NCBI GenBank assembly: GCA_958295665.1
Contig: OY282558.1
Span: 338,741,106-338,805,105 of the forward strand
Source: Tipula vernalis
Taxonomy: Eukaryota > Arthropoda > Insecta > Diptera > Tipulidae
DNA: 64,000 bases
Direction: 5' to 3'
A model generated the notes under the pieces. It did not search any database. It had not been told where the DNA came from and saw only the letters and a program-made list of their open reading frames with translations. Within the stretch, counting starts at the first letter, position 1. Each line of letters starts with the position of its first letter. The position numbers and the translations under genes were made by a program. Below are positions 1-11,322 of this stretch, piece after piece.

Positions 1-1
1 A

Positions 2-1092
2 ATAATCACAAAAGCAGATACAGGAAACACAACTGTCATTCTACACATAGATGCGTACAATAACAAGAAAGACAATTTCATACTTAATAGCAATATACAA
101 TTAATTGATCAAGATCCCACTGAGAACTACCAGAAAAATATCAATAAAGTCATAAATAGAGCAACCACAGTCTTAACAGCGCAACAAAGCAGACAATCAA
201 AAATGATAAAACCGAAGGCACCTTTGTTAAAAGGATTAATAAAATTGCATAAAAGGGCATAAAATAGAACAACCCATTAGGCCCCTAGTAAACTTCACAG
301 TCGCACCATCTTACAACATAGCAAAAATAGCAAATAAATGGCTAGCAGAAAATATCCAGTTTGAAAATAGTTTCTCAATTAAAAATAACATGGAACTAGT
401 GAATAAAATAAAATCGATAAACATCCCACACAATGCAAAATTCGCATCATTCGACATAACCAATAAAATGTATACCAACATCCCATTAACTGAAACACTC
501 AATATAACCAAAACACTACTAGAACGAAATAATATAAACAAAACGAAAATCGAAGAAATGCTTAACATCTAAGAAATAACAAATCAAAATTATTTCGAAC
601 ACAACAAAAAATTCTTCAGACAGGGGGACGGTTTAGCAATGGGTAATCCACTTTCCAACACACTATCAGAGATATTCCTAAACCACTATGAAAAAAAGTA
701 TATATTTGGTTCTACCAACACTTTTAAAAAGAACATCATTTACTGGTATCGTTATGTTGATGACATCATAATTCTATTCAATGGTACACAAAGACAACTA
801 ATCGGCTTACATAATTTTCTAAACAGCATCCACAACAAACTAAAATTTACAATAGAAGTAGAAGAAAACAATAAAATCAATTTTCTGGATTTAACAATAA
901 CACGGGAACATAATGCTCACACATTCAAAATTTTTAGAAAAATAACACAAACCGACCATACAATAAACAACACATCATATCATCCATTCCAACACAAGGC
1001 TGCAGCTTATCAACATATGATATGCAGACTCAATAATTGCATTATCACAAGAAAATTATCAAGAAGAACTGAGTACTATAAAACAAATAGCA
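2..1092 (+). pseudogene. Penelope-like reverse transcriptase, frameshifted
   Basis: Copies element RNA into DNA in the parent element. From base 2 the frame reads ITKADTGNTTVIL, a motif typical of the N-terminal RT region of this family, then KPKAPLLKGLIKLHK, and stops at 258. A +1 shift near 262 continues as PLVNFTVAPSYN and FASFDITNKMYTNIP (the first catalytic-Asp motif). A stop at 570-572 interrupts it. It continues with GLAMGNPLSNTLSEIFLN and the catalytic YVDDIIILF box near 755-785. A further shift near 1050-1090 is needed to join the endonuclease frame (IKQIAYNNGFHSNLID). These lesions make it a pseudogene; family identity is secure. Confidence 0.82.
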
Positions 1093-1713
1093 TACAATAA
1101 CGGGTTTCACTCTAACTTGATTGATCAACTAAATAGAAAATATATAAGAAAACAGCAACACAACAATTTATCTACTCTCTTCGGACAAAATAGAAATATA
1201 GACAGAGAAAATCAAAAATATGTGGTAACAGAATACAACAGAACATATTGTAATATTATCAAACAACCAATAAACCAGGCTGGATATATTTTAGCATACA
1301 AAACGACTAATAAACTACAACAGAAAATTAACACCAACACCAATACAACCACTGATACAGGAGTATACAATTTAACTTGTAACGACTGTAACATGTACTA
1401 TATTGGGCAAACAGGGCGATCATTCGATAAACGTTTCAAAGAGCATACACAAGAAATTGGAAAACAAAACATACGATCCAATTTTGCAGCTCATCTAACC
1501 GAAGCAAATCATACATATACAGATAAAAACACCAATATGCACATACTCCACAAATTAAGAAAAGGACAAACACTGGATAGAATGGGAGAAATAGAAATAT
1601 ACAGACACAGAAACAATACATTATTGCTCAATGGCAGAGTAAAAAAGAATGAAATATACGACACCATCGTAAAAAGTGGTATAAATAGAAGAGATTCAAA
1701 TAACTCAAATTAG
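1093..1713 (+). pseudogene. GIY-YIG endonuclease domain of the Penelope-like element
   Basis: This is the C-terminal nuclease that nicks target DNA for reverse transcription. The frame opens before the first possible start codon (it reads YNNGFHSNLIDQL), so it is the continuation of the RT and not a separate protein. The motif CNDCNMYYIGQTGRSFDKR gives the Y-Y-I-G core followed by the conserved Arg, with FKEH after it. The Glu of RMGEIEIYR is the likely metal-binding residue. The Cys pair just before the nuclease core is also usual in Penelope-like elements. The domain is open to its stop at 1711-1713, so this part is better preserved than the RT. Confidence 0.83.
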
Positions 1714-1843
1714 AATAGTTTTAAAAGTTGACAAAGCGCGATAAGCGCGAAACTAGTACTTTACAATATCACAAAAAGAAACAGAAAACTATACATTTTT
1801 GTTAATAAAAATAAAAAAGTCTTTTAAGATAAAAATAGTTTTT

Positions 1844-2245
1844 CTATATTTTTTCTGAATAAAATAACGTAAAAAATGGTTTTTTTGCGGGGGACCTGGC
1901 CATATATCCTTTTTCCCGGAGTCGGTTACGAATCGTATGAACTCCGATGTGTTTGCCGGTTTCTGCGTTGAATTTAGCCCGAATAGCCACAGCAGTTTTA
2001 AATCGATTGGCTGTTGACATTCTGATAATTTTGGAATCTTCTCGTGCAGTTGTCTTTCTTTTTCGACGTGTTCCCTTTTTGCGTTCTAATTCACCGGTCG
2101 AATGAATTTTTTTTAGAAAACGGCTCACAGTCGAGTAATTGCATCCAATCTTAACAGTAATCTGCCTCTATGACATTTTAGGTGTCCCAGACAATGCCAA
2201 AATCCGATTTTTCTGAGCCATAGTTAGTTGTGTGTACTTGGCCAT
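1844..2245 (-). pseudogene. Tc1-like transposase, N-terminal helix-turn-helix part only
   Basis: Reading leftwards from an ATG at 2245, the protein starts MAKYTQLTMAQKNRILAL, carries one stop (after GTPKMS, near 2173), then gives GCNYSTVSRFLKK, ERKKGTRRKRKTTAREDSK and HTIRNRLREKGYMARSPAKK. These are the paired helix-turn-helix DNA-binding domains of Tc1 transposases with the basic linker between them. The DDE catalytic domain is absent, since the frame ends about 130 residues in. I found no terminal inverted repeats or TA duplication around it, so it is a truncated fragment. Confidence 0.75.
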
Positions 2246-2526
2246 TTTGAAGAAATTGTATTCTCGTGCGAATAATTATCTCAAACTAATTAAAAACGTA
2301 AACAACGATTGTATTTAAACCCAAAAAAAATCAGCCTCCTACGATAATGACAAGGGGCAATTAGTACAATTTTACCTAAAAAATGTTGGTATTGCACTTT
2401 CTGTTATCGTTACTGTACGTATATTTCGTCTTTCATGACATCATCCTACCGTACCTAAACAAAACTTCAACGTTCTAACAAGTCTATGTTTCTTCTCTTA
2501 ATATTATATAGTAAAAACAACACATA

Positions 2527-2946
2527 CTAAAGATACATGTTAAACCAAAAGTAATCTGACTGAGTTTTATCTGAAAGTTATCTGACTGAAAATTTGGGTT
2601 GGTGGTTACATAGGCCTTTTTTATTTGATCTGAGCTGACAGTTCAAATGTCACTTTGTTCTAAAAATACATTTAAATTATTAAAAAATTATTTAAAATAA
2701 TTTGAAAACCACTTCGAAAATGCATAAAAACCTTTTTCTTTTTTAACAATACGAAAAAATCTGTCAATTCAACTAAATTAAAGGTTACTTGTTTAACTCA
2801 ATATACAAAGTGATTCAACCAACCAAATTTATGTTGACCGAACTCAGACTACTTTCAGATAACTTTCAGTTAAGTCACCGTTTACATGTTGAATTTATCT
2901 CGGACGTTTTCAGTTAGATCACTTTCGGTTTAAAATGTATCTTTAG
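2527..2946. mobile_element. 420-bp MITE with TA target duplication
   Basis: The left end CTAAAGATACATGTTAAACC and the right end, read in reverse (CTAAAGATACATTTTAAACC), are inverted repeats with one mismatch in the first 20 bases. The match continues inward through AAAGT.ATCT.ACTGA. Each end is flanked by TA (2525-2526 and 2947-2948), the duplication made by Tc1/mariner-type transposases. A second, subterminal pair of inverted motifs (CTGAAAGTTATCTGA) lies inside. There is no coding capacity, so it is a non-autonomous element. Confidence 0.8.
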
Positions 2947-2948
2947 TA

Positions 2949-3665
2949 ACAGACAGACGAAAATAAACCAAGTAAATATCTTGGTTTGTTGTCTTCTTTT
3001 ATTCAAACATAATTTAATTCTGCCAAGAAAATATTCGGGAGGGTTAAAGATTATGCCCGATTTGTTTTTTTCGTTTTTTTAAAGTTACTGTTGGAATACA
3101 TCTGCAATATGGAAAGGCAAACACATTCAAATTTATTTCATAATTACCAAGTATTATTTGGTAACGTTAAAGGTATTAAAATAAATATCAAAGATTATTA
3201 CTTATTAAGAATTTCCAAATGGCATGAAAACACTTGTTCATCAGTTACAACATTTATTTATTTTTCACACCTTCTCCACCCTCCGATTTTGAATTTTACA
3301 GTACATTATATTCATTAAAACAAAAGGCAATTTCAGAAAAGGTTTTGACTAATGCCTCGCCTCGTTGTGATTCTGCGATTCTCCTGTGATGCTTAGCCTC
3401 GTTGCGAAAAAGCACAACAATAAAAACTAATACACATAAAAATAAAAGTTGTCTTCCACAGTGTAGGTAAATAAGTCTTAATCTTTAATCTATTTTTTCG
3501 ATAAATTTACAATTATTATTAATTATAATCGAAATTATATTAACAGAATATTTATGAATATTTTATAAAAATTCTAATTTAAGCCGAATTTCATAAAACA
3601 AAAAGTCAAACTTAGGAATTTCTCGAATAATTAATTTGGTTGAATGAAATCCAATATATTTACAC
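2949..3665. other. AT-rich DNA without recognised genes
   Basis: Nothing convincing is coded here. A TTATGCCCGATTTG motif at about 3053-3066 matches the first bases of the inverted repeat of the element at 3669-4231, including its TTA. It may be the end of another, lost copy. Confidence 0.4.
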
Positions 3666-3668
3666 TTA

Positions 3669-4231
3669 TGCCCGATTTAGATGAAGAAAAATGTTTGCCT
3701 TGCATAGAGCTGCACGCAATAAAAAAATATCCATAGTTAAAATGAGAAAGGACTATGTAAACCAAAATGGCGATGCTATAATTTTTTGGCGGCTTATACA
3801 TAATTGGATGGTATATTTTTTAATATTTATCAGTAGTGTGACAAAAATAAAATGTATAACAATAAATAAAATTATTAGTGATAAAAATAAAACTTAATAA
3901 ATAAAATTAGGAAACGGCTTTTGATTTGATTTTTTCTGCTATAACATTTGACTTCTGGTCATCGTATAGGTTTTCATAATATACTTTTATTGTGTTTGTG
4001 TTTGTTTGTTACTATAATATATCAAAAAATATAGTCGGGTCGAGTATATTTTATAGTATCATATTTATTTTTAATGTTTTTATAGTAACAATTGGTAAAA
4101 AAAACAAAAAAAAAAACGCTAACATAATTTTGCATGTTTATGTTTTGTTCTTGTCATTCAAACGAAAATTGTAATATACTAATCTCTTCTTTTTTTGCAA
4201 GGCAAACATTTTTCTTCATCTAAATCGGGCA
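3669..4231. mobile_element. 563-bp MITE with 36-bp perfect inverted repeats and TTA duplication
   Basis: The outer 36 bases at 3669-3704 are repeated exactly, in inverse orientation, at 4196-4231. They begin TGCCCGATTTAGATGAAG. TTA flanks both sides (3666-3668 and 4232-4234). A 3-bp TWA-type duplication is what PIF/Harbinger transposases produce, and a Harbinger-like transposase remnant lies nearby at about 10.8 kb, but the link between them is inference. Short open frames inside are not genes. The perfect arms suggest a fairly recent insertion. Confidence 0.82.
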
Positions 4232-4234
4232 TTA

Positions 4235-6880
4235 TTTGAATAAACTTCCAGTTGTATGCTATTTTGGTAGTTCTAACTAACTCAAATAATTATAGCCCCA
4301 ACCATACAAATCATTTTGATATGATTATTGGAACGTCAAATCGAATAGCGTACCGATAGCTTGGATCATGCAATAGAGTTAAACAATGCAATGTCAAATC
4401 AAATGGAATACCGACAGTTTCCAGAAAAGAAACATCCCGGTACTACGCTAATTTAAATAATTATCTTTTCTGTAAAATTTAGTTTTTGCTTCTATAATTT
4501 CCTCTATAATATTCGATTTTAATTTTTGCAATTTTCTGTAATAAAATATGTTATAAAATAAAATAAAAATTATTTTCTGGGCTGTAGTAAATTATATCAT
4601 ATGACAGATTGTTGGCCTTGGATAACGTTGTAATTTTTGGTGTTGCCTGGGCTAACTGAACATTGGTGTTTCTCAAAAATGGGAAGAGCTAAGAGGTAAC
4701 CCGAATTTTTGCGAACAACTAGCAGTTTCGATGCCAAATCGATTACGTGAAGTAATCGATAATGAAGGATAATTGACACATTATTGAAATAATTACTTAT
4801 ATTCCTATTTTTACTTCTTATTAGTTTCAGTATTTATTAGTTTATTACCTTCCTGCTAAATACTACATAGTCTTGGATATATTAATTGATTAAAATAAAT
4901 TTGCGAAATATTTCGAAAATATTTTCTTTACACTACTTTAATGGTAATCTTTTTATGGTTTTAGGTTTACCCTGTTTTCAATACAAAATAATTCATAATT
5001 TTAGTGGGCGGCTTGTTTGAAAAAAACACTTAGTTTTTTCTCTGTGTATAAACAACTTTTGCAGGCGATACTACATATATTTATTATGGCAAGTACATCT
5101 ACAACTTGATTATTTAATAGGTTTCGAGATAGTATTCGCAATTAATGCAAATAGAATATTGTAGAACTTTTCGAAGATTTGTTTTTAAAACAATTTGATT
5201 TATTGGCGTAAAGCTTATATTTTTTTTGCTTTTTAACACCTTATTGTTTAAGGTTGGTACCAACTAAAAGTGATGGACCACCTGAGCTTTTTCCCCCGTA
5301 TAAAAAGTTTACCAAATTTACATAACCTTCCTAACCCCATAAACAACATTTTAGATCAATATTCTAACTGCGATAAATGATGGCAAAGGTAAATACGAAA
5401 ACAAGAAGAAGTTGGAAAAGTAATAATCCAATCAAATGTCAAACAAGGATTTACAAATAAAAAACAACACGAATTATTTTTAACGATAATAAATAAAAAT
5501 TATATCGCCGTTACCAAAATAATAAAATAAAAAAATTTAGGATAAAAATGATTAATTATTTTTTTATTTTTCAAATCTATTTTCATTACGTTCCGATATA
5601 AACGAAACAACAAAGAAAACCAAATTGCCGTTAATTTTTTTTTTTTTTTTGTTATTAGGTATTATTTTGGTCGAATTTAGTGAAAATGTGGTTTTTCAAT
5701 TAAAATATAAATAATCGGTGCGAAAAAATAAAATTAATCAACACAAAAATAAATTAAATTTTCAAACGTCATTGTGTTTGCGTAACAATGAAAATTTAAT
5801 TGAAAAAAATCGTATGGTCGATTTTGTTGTGTATTATGATGGTTGACACTTTACGTAGATATTTATTTTTATCTCTCTACGCTAAATTTTACATTTTCAT
5901 TTACCTATATAACCGTGAAAATTCTATTATTATATGCATTCTAATTTCAATGAAATATAAAATAAAATATTTGGTCTATCCGAAACCTCGAACGAGACTT
6001 TTTCCATAAACGTATAACGGACACGTTACGAAACCAATCATTTACATTTTACAAAAAATTTCCATTATTTTTAGCATGGCCAGCCTTAAAATATATCCCG
6101 ATTTTTCTTAAATTGGGAGACCCTTTGTCCAATATCACAATTGGTCATGACTATAGGCTTAGGATCCTTAGGTAAAAGAATATTTTTTTTTGGGAAATCC
6201 AAACCAAAAATTTGCTGAATAGTTATTCTTTTTAGAACAAATAAAAGCGAATGAACTATGTATGCTACCACATATTTTTAAATATTTTTGCATTCTCACA
6301 TATTTTTACATATTTCCACTTATTTTACGTTTTACCACATACTTTTTGATTTATTCAAAATATTTTTAATTTTTCTTCAAGAATAACGTAATTCGAGTTT
6401 CATGGCTTGAAATTTAAATTTTAAATTAAAGCAAATAAATACTTTTTGTAGAAGTTAAAACAGTTTTACTTTGGCCGAAACTCCGCTATGTTAGATCAAT
6501 AAATTAAGAACAAAATAAATGTCAAATTAAATTATCTCAACAGTTTATTGCACATTATTTGTCGATCCGGTGTTCTTCTAGAAAAGCAAATTTTGTGATT
6601 ATTGTTTTATTCGTTAACGTATATGCCTTTAACAAAAATGAAATGAAATAATCCACGTTGTGACATTCAACTAATTAAACACCAAACAAGCGTTAAATTT
6701 CCTTAACTAAAAAAACGTAGCAAATGCAATTCTACCCCATATTTATACACTTGAGCAACAATTTTAATGCTATTCATATTCAAAATTGGTTCGAACAAAA
6801 AGTAATTTTTAATCCGAAAAGTTTCAAGTTATTATTGATTATTAAGTGTGAATGACTAACTGCATTATTTGACTAAAATG
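4235..6880. other. AT-rich DNA without recognised genes
   Basis: No gene could be supported on either strand. A diverged direct repeat pair lies at about 4337-4366 and 4393-4422 (GTCAAATC.AAT.G..TACCGA). Runs of CACATATTTT-like motifs fill 6262-6355. A 30-base segment at 6146-6176 (TCATGACTATAGGCTTAGGA and on) has an inverted, diverged match at 10709-10740. Confidence 0.4.
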
Positions 6881-8785
6881 GTAGATTAGAAATCGATTTC
6901 GAATTACAGTTCAATCACGATGAATTTGACCAAAATTAGAGGGAAATCTAAAAGTAACAAAATTAGCTTCAATTTTGAATTAGACGTAATTATTGTGAAT
7001 GAAATTATAAGTAGAACTATAAGACAAAATTTTAAATTTAATTTAGAAATGAAAAAATTCAGAATTCAAACATGAATTTTGGTAAAATATTGAGTGCCAT
7101 TTACGTGAAAGAATTTCGAGCAAAAATCTGAATGAGAATTTAAATTCTTGGGTAGGAATTTGAATTGGATTTAAAAATGTAAAAATTATATTAGAATTAC
7201 CAACTAGATTTGAACAAAATCTTGTGTTTAATATAAATCAAAAGCAAATCGTACTTTTCAGCAGAAATTTAGTTATAGAGTTTGAATTTCAATCTTTGAA
7301 TAAAAATTCCAACTAGCGCTTGACTAAATATTGAGTGGATTTAACAAAAAATTTCGGTTTTAAATCCATAAATTTTAAGTTTAAAATTAAACAGATACAA
7401 TTTTAATTGAGTTACAATGAACTACGACGCCAACATTTTGAGTGAAATTTAAAAGAAAGTAACAAAATGTTTCTGGATTAAACTACATTTTGCATTCAAT
7501 TTAAATATTACAAATTGTTTTACAGCGTTACTTTGGTTAAAAATTGATTTGGAAATTTAGATTAGAAATTGATTAGCACATTCCGCTTGGTTTTGAGCAA
7601 AAATTGGTTGTTCCAAACTAGATTTAAACAGTATAGTTTTAATTGCAATTATGTAAGAATTATGTTGCAATACGAGATTTCATCTTAAACAACCAACAAA
7701 ATTTGAATTTAGTTAGAGTAGAAATTTGAATCGGAAATTTTGAGTGAAATTTGAATTAGGAATTAAAATTGAAAAAAAATGGTTTTGGCATTCCAAACCA
7801 AATAAAATTTTTGGTATAAATTATATATAGGAATTTAGTTACAACTCGAATTTTGATTTCACAAAATTTTGAGAGAAATATAAGGTTACATTGCACAATA
7901 GATTGGGTTTTCAATTAGAGAACAAAAAAATGAGAACAAATTAGGTGGAGCAAATAATAGATTCATATGTACATATGTTCAGGGAAAACCAAAGTACATA
8001 TTTTGAAACCTTTTGAACTTGAATAAACTTTGAGTGACATTTTAATCCGAAATTAAGTTAAACTCCCAAACAGTACTTGAATCATGAACACGCTCGTTGA
8101 ATTAAATTGAAATAAAAATTTGAGTGAAATTTAAAGTTTTTATATAGTTTTAACAAAGTTTTAACAAATATTTAGGTATGTATTCTACCAATTGATTATT
8201 GTAATTTTTCTTTTAATATTTTAGTGGTATTCAGACTAGTAATTTAAGTTAAGCGTTTGAGTGAAATTTTAAGGAGAAACTGTCTTCTTTGTACTGCATT
8301 TGAGAAACACATTTTGAAAATAATTTTACCAAAATATTTACTTCAATTTATGTGACTGAGTTTAAATTCTAAACACGATTTCAAAAAATTTTATAGTTCA
8401 ACTAGAAAATCAGGAATCGAGCAAAAATCTTAATGCTTTTTGTTTTATAATAGAAACATTTCAATTTTAAACCGTAATTGAATAAAATCTTAAGTAGGAA
8501 CTTACATTAGCAATAGAGTTTAAATTACAATTTGATTTAGGCAAATGCATGAGCTTAAATTAGCTTAAAACTTGAGTTTGGAATCCGGACTGCGTTTAAT
8601 AACAGTTTGAGTAAATTTTAAAAATGTATTGTAGTAAAAATTATTTATTTTTATTTAGAACGGGGTAAAACCAGATTTGAACAAAATTTTGACTAATTCA
8701 ATCCAATCGAGAGTTTGAGCAAAAATTTGGATGCAGTTTAATTAAAAAAATATTTAGAAATTGAGTTTGAATACCATATTTAATT

Positions 8786-9511
8786 GATTGATTGATTGAT
8801 TGATTGCGATGTACGATCAAGCATTAAGCAAGTCTCTCCCGTATTATAAATGCGAATACCACACCACTATACCCATGTCACACACAACACGACACCATTC
8901 TTCATGAAGCCAAACCCCGTAAAGAAAGGTGACACATCGATAACCAGTCTAATGTTGTGATATCCGCCCCTGGCCAGGCCGCCGTCGTACACCTTTTTAC
9001 ATATATAACAAGATCGAGGGATGGGAGAGGAATGTTAGCAACAAAGACTCAACCCGGTTCCAGACACCTAAGTAGTTGTTAGTTAGTAAATTTGTTAGTA
9101 ATATATTTTTTAGTAATTTATCTAGCACAAGGCACAAGACAATACAATTTTTTAAAGTTCATCTCTACTGCTCCAACCTGTAAGAAGACACAATGACAAC
9201 ACAAATTTCCTCGTACCGCAAACTCTTTTTCTGAAAAGCTGTAAAACAACTATTATTATTCCCCTCCACCATTTTTTCCATCGGTGGTTGTGAGAGGAGG
9301 CGAGATTTCGTTCCATCATCATGTTCCCATGCGGTCACCCAAATTTGTACTAACTGTAGGTAGTGTTGCTTGACGTTGTTGTTGAAATCGTTGCGTCTCT
9401 GCTGTCCCTGCTACTCGCCCCCCATAAAAATTACACTGCCCCGATGAGGTTCGAACCATAGATCTTCAACACACCATCCTGCAATCTTAACCACTCGGCT
9501 AACGATGACTC
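8786..9511 (-). mobile_element. tRNA-derived SINE, full length, 24-bp target duplication
   Basis: On the minus strand the element starts with a tRNA-like head (9440-9511), continues through a roughly 600-base body and ends in a tetranucleotide tail, seen on the plus strand as (TTGA)n at 8783-8806. The 24 bases at 8762-8785 are repeated exactly at 9512-9535, the long target duplication of LINE-driven retroposition. It interrupts the degenerate repeat array. A second copy lacking the head lies at 51067-51625. At about 726 bp it is long for a SINE. Confidence 0.88.
9440..9511 (-). promoter_or_regulatory. tRNA-like head with RNA polymerase III A and B boxes
   Basis: Read on the minus strand, TAGCCGAGTGG (9501-9491) fits the A box and GGTTCGAACCT (9457-9447) fits the B box, at tRNA-like spacing. 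GCCGAGTGGTTAAG resembles the D arm of Ser or Leu tRNAs. The anticodon arm is not convincing and the unit is embedded in the SINE, so it is the internal Pol III promoter and not a working tRNA gene. Confidence 0.8.
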
Positions 9512-10390
9512 TGAGTTTGAATACCATATTTAATTAACACAAAATTCTATTTGCAGTCAAGTTAGAAATTTTATGATATTTTGTTTACAAATTTAGATTT
9601 GTCTATACGAGATGCTTAATAAGAAATTTGGAGTACAACTTCAGCTTTAGTTGCAAGTGCATTTAAAAAAAAATCGAGTGTTATCCGAAATGCTGAGTTA
9701 GAGTAGGATTTAAAACTCCAGTTTGCGTCAAAAGATTGGTAGATTTGTAACAAAATTTTGAGCAGAAATCTGAGTAGTCTCGAAGTATTTGAATTTTAAC
9801 CATTAATTGAGTAAAATGTTGAGTAGGAATTAAATTTAAATAGTAATTTGGACTTAAGCAAAAACATAACTGTAATGTAGTTTTTGTTTATAAGTTGATT
9901 TTGTATTTCGAATTGGACTGGCAAGAGAAGAATTAAATTCTGAGAAAAAGGTGTTTTTGAATTCCAAAATTTTAGTTGCAATTAGATAGAAATTTTGTGA
10001 TACTTTGAATACAAATAGGCTAAGTTCCAAACACGATTTAACAAAATTGAAGAAGGAATTAAGTTATAATTTTGAGTGAAATTTAAAATACAAAATTGTC
10101 AGTTCAATTTCAGTTTTCATTTTAAAATGATGCGAGAAGTGTAAATTTGATATTCCAAACTAAATTTTAACTGAAATTAGTAAAAATTGCAATACGAAAC
10201 ATGATTTCAATAAAATAACAAAATTACTTAGTATCATCACGATGTATAAAAGAATATGAATTCTAAACTGTAATTGAATGTAATCTTGATGGCGACTTAA
10301 ATTAATAATAGAGTTTAAATTACAATTTGAGTTGAGCAAAAACTATGAGCGTTATTTAGTTTTTCTTAGTTTAAAACTTGCTCTAATAGC

Positions 10391-10799
10391 CTGTATATTT
10401 TACTCTCAACCGTTACGGTGTCCTTTTCAAGTAAGTATCGCTTACCAGTCCAAATTTTTTGAGTATGGATGTAGAACAATTTTTGGCTACTTCTCCAATA
10501 CTTTGTAATCCAGGAAAGTTAGTTTATCCAACTTTATAGCCAAAAACTTAATAGTTTTTTGTTAATGAGTGAATTAAAATCCTCTGAGGATAAGGTCTAG
10601 TTTTGGTTTTCTTTTCAAAATTTGACCAAACATTTATCATTTTAATCACATATTTTACCACATATTTTGCAATTTTATTTACATATTTTAGGAACATGCT
10701 TTTATTTTTTAGAACCTAAAATTCCTAAGCCTAGTCATGACAATATAAATCCTCTACCTCCAGCCACTCCAGCGGGTGTCCTGCAAAAGATTCGCTTGT
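10391..10799. other. AT-rich DNA, no recognised gene
   Basis: It contains CACATATTTT-like runs at about 10640-10690, like those at 6.3 kb, and the inverted partner (10709-10740) of the 6146-6176 segment. The bases just before 10800 may belong to the decayed Harbinger frame. Confidence 0.35.
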
Positions 10800-11255
10800 A
10801 CCACAATTAAGAAGAAATCCAGATGGTCCAACGGAACATCGATTTAATCGGTCACATAAAAAAACAAGAAGAATAATAGAAAATTGTTTCGACAAGCTTT
10901 TGGAAAGTTCTTTTTAACATAAATTTTGCCAAAATATTTGTTTATAGGCATTTTAAAGGAAACGTTTCCATGCTTAAATTTGCAGCAAAAGTGGTTTTAA
11001 TGTGTTTCCATTAAAATTCGTGATCATCAAGAGACTGATATGATTGAAAACTACGGCGGAGATTATGACGATAGTGAAGATTATGGTAATAATTACGATG
11101 AAGTTGGAGATGAACGATCTAATACAAACATTCCTTTCGTTTCTTCTACAGCAAGACTTAAATCTTTGTTGAAAATTTTGAAATTTTTGATTATGCATCA
11201 CCTCACCATATTACAAACTAAACTCTATGCTGCTTCGAAATTGCTAAATAAAAAA
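10800..11255 (+). pseudogene. Harbinger-like transposase, C-terminal remnant
   Basis: From about 10803 the frame gives PQLRRNPDGPTEHRFN followed by RSHKKTRRIIENCF and KLLESSF, then a stop. The pattern N-P then R-F-N-x-S-H-x-K-T-R-x-x-I-E-x-C-F matches the last part of the DDE domain of PIF/Harbinger transposases, which cut and paste the element. Further on, CLKFAAKVVLMCFH may be the decayed end of the domain. The acidic stretch MIENYGGDYDDSEDYG at 11040 onwards could be its C-terminus. No complete gene or element ends were found. Confidence 0.6.
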
Positions 11256-11322
11256 TGAATTTCAAGTTTTTATGGGTCAAACACAACGTCATTTTACTAA
11301 AGCAATCAGATGACCAATTGCT

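Larger units (their letters stand above)
1..1830 (+). mobile_element. Penelope-like retroelement, 5' end outside window
   Basis: A reverse transcriptase followed by a GIY-YIG nuclease on one strand is the architecture of Penelope-like elements. The element enters from the left edge, so its 5' part is not seen. Coding ends at 1713. The following 100 or so bases are AT-rich with no clear tail or target duplication, so the 3' limit is approximate. The reading frame is broken at least three times, so the copy is dead. Confidence 0.8.
6880..10390. repeat. Degenerate AT-rich repeat array, split by a SINE
   Basis: The stretch is built from drifting copies of short phrases such as TTTTGAGTGAAATTTAAA, GAGTTTAAATTACAATTTGA and TTGAGCAAAAATT. 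A longer phrase recurs at about 8457-8580, 9788-9890 and 10258-10380, spaced roughly 0.5-0.6 kb apart when the SINE is removed. That suggests an old, decayed satellite or higher-order repeat. No reading frame of note exists. The repeat unit cannot be fixed by eye. Confidence 0.55.

Noticed and set aside
3691..4174. Two short plus-strand frames of 60-68 codons
   Set aside because: They lie inside the non-coding MITE with perfect inverted ends.
4597..4779. 60-codon minus-strand frame
   Set aside because: No motif, splice partner or composition difference from its surroundings.
9440..9511. A working tRNA-Ser or tRNA-Leu gene
   Set aside because: A and B boxes are present but the anticodon arm does not fold, and the unit is the head of a SINE.
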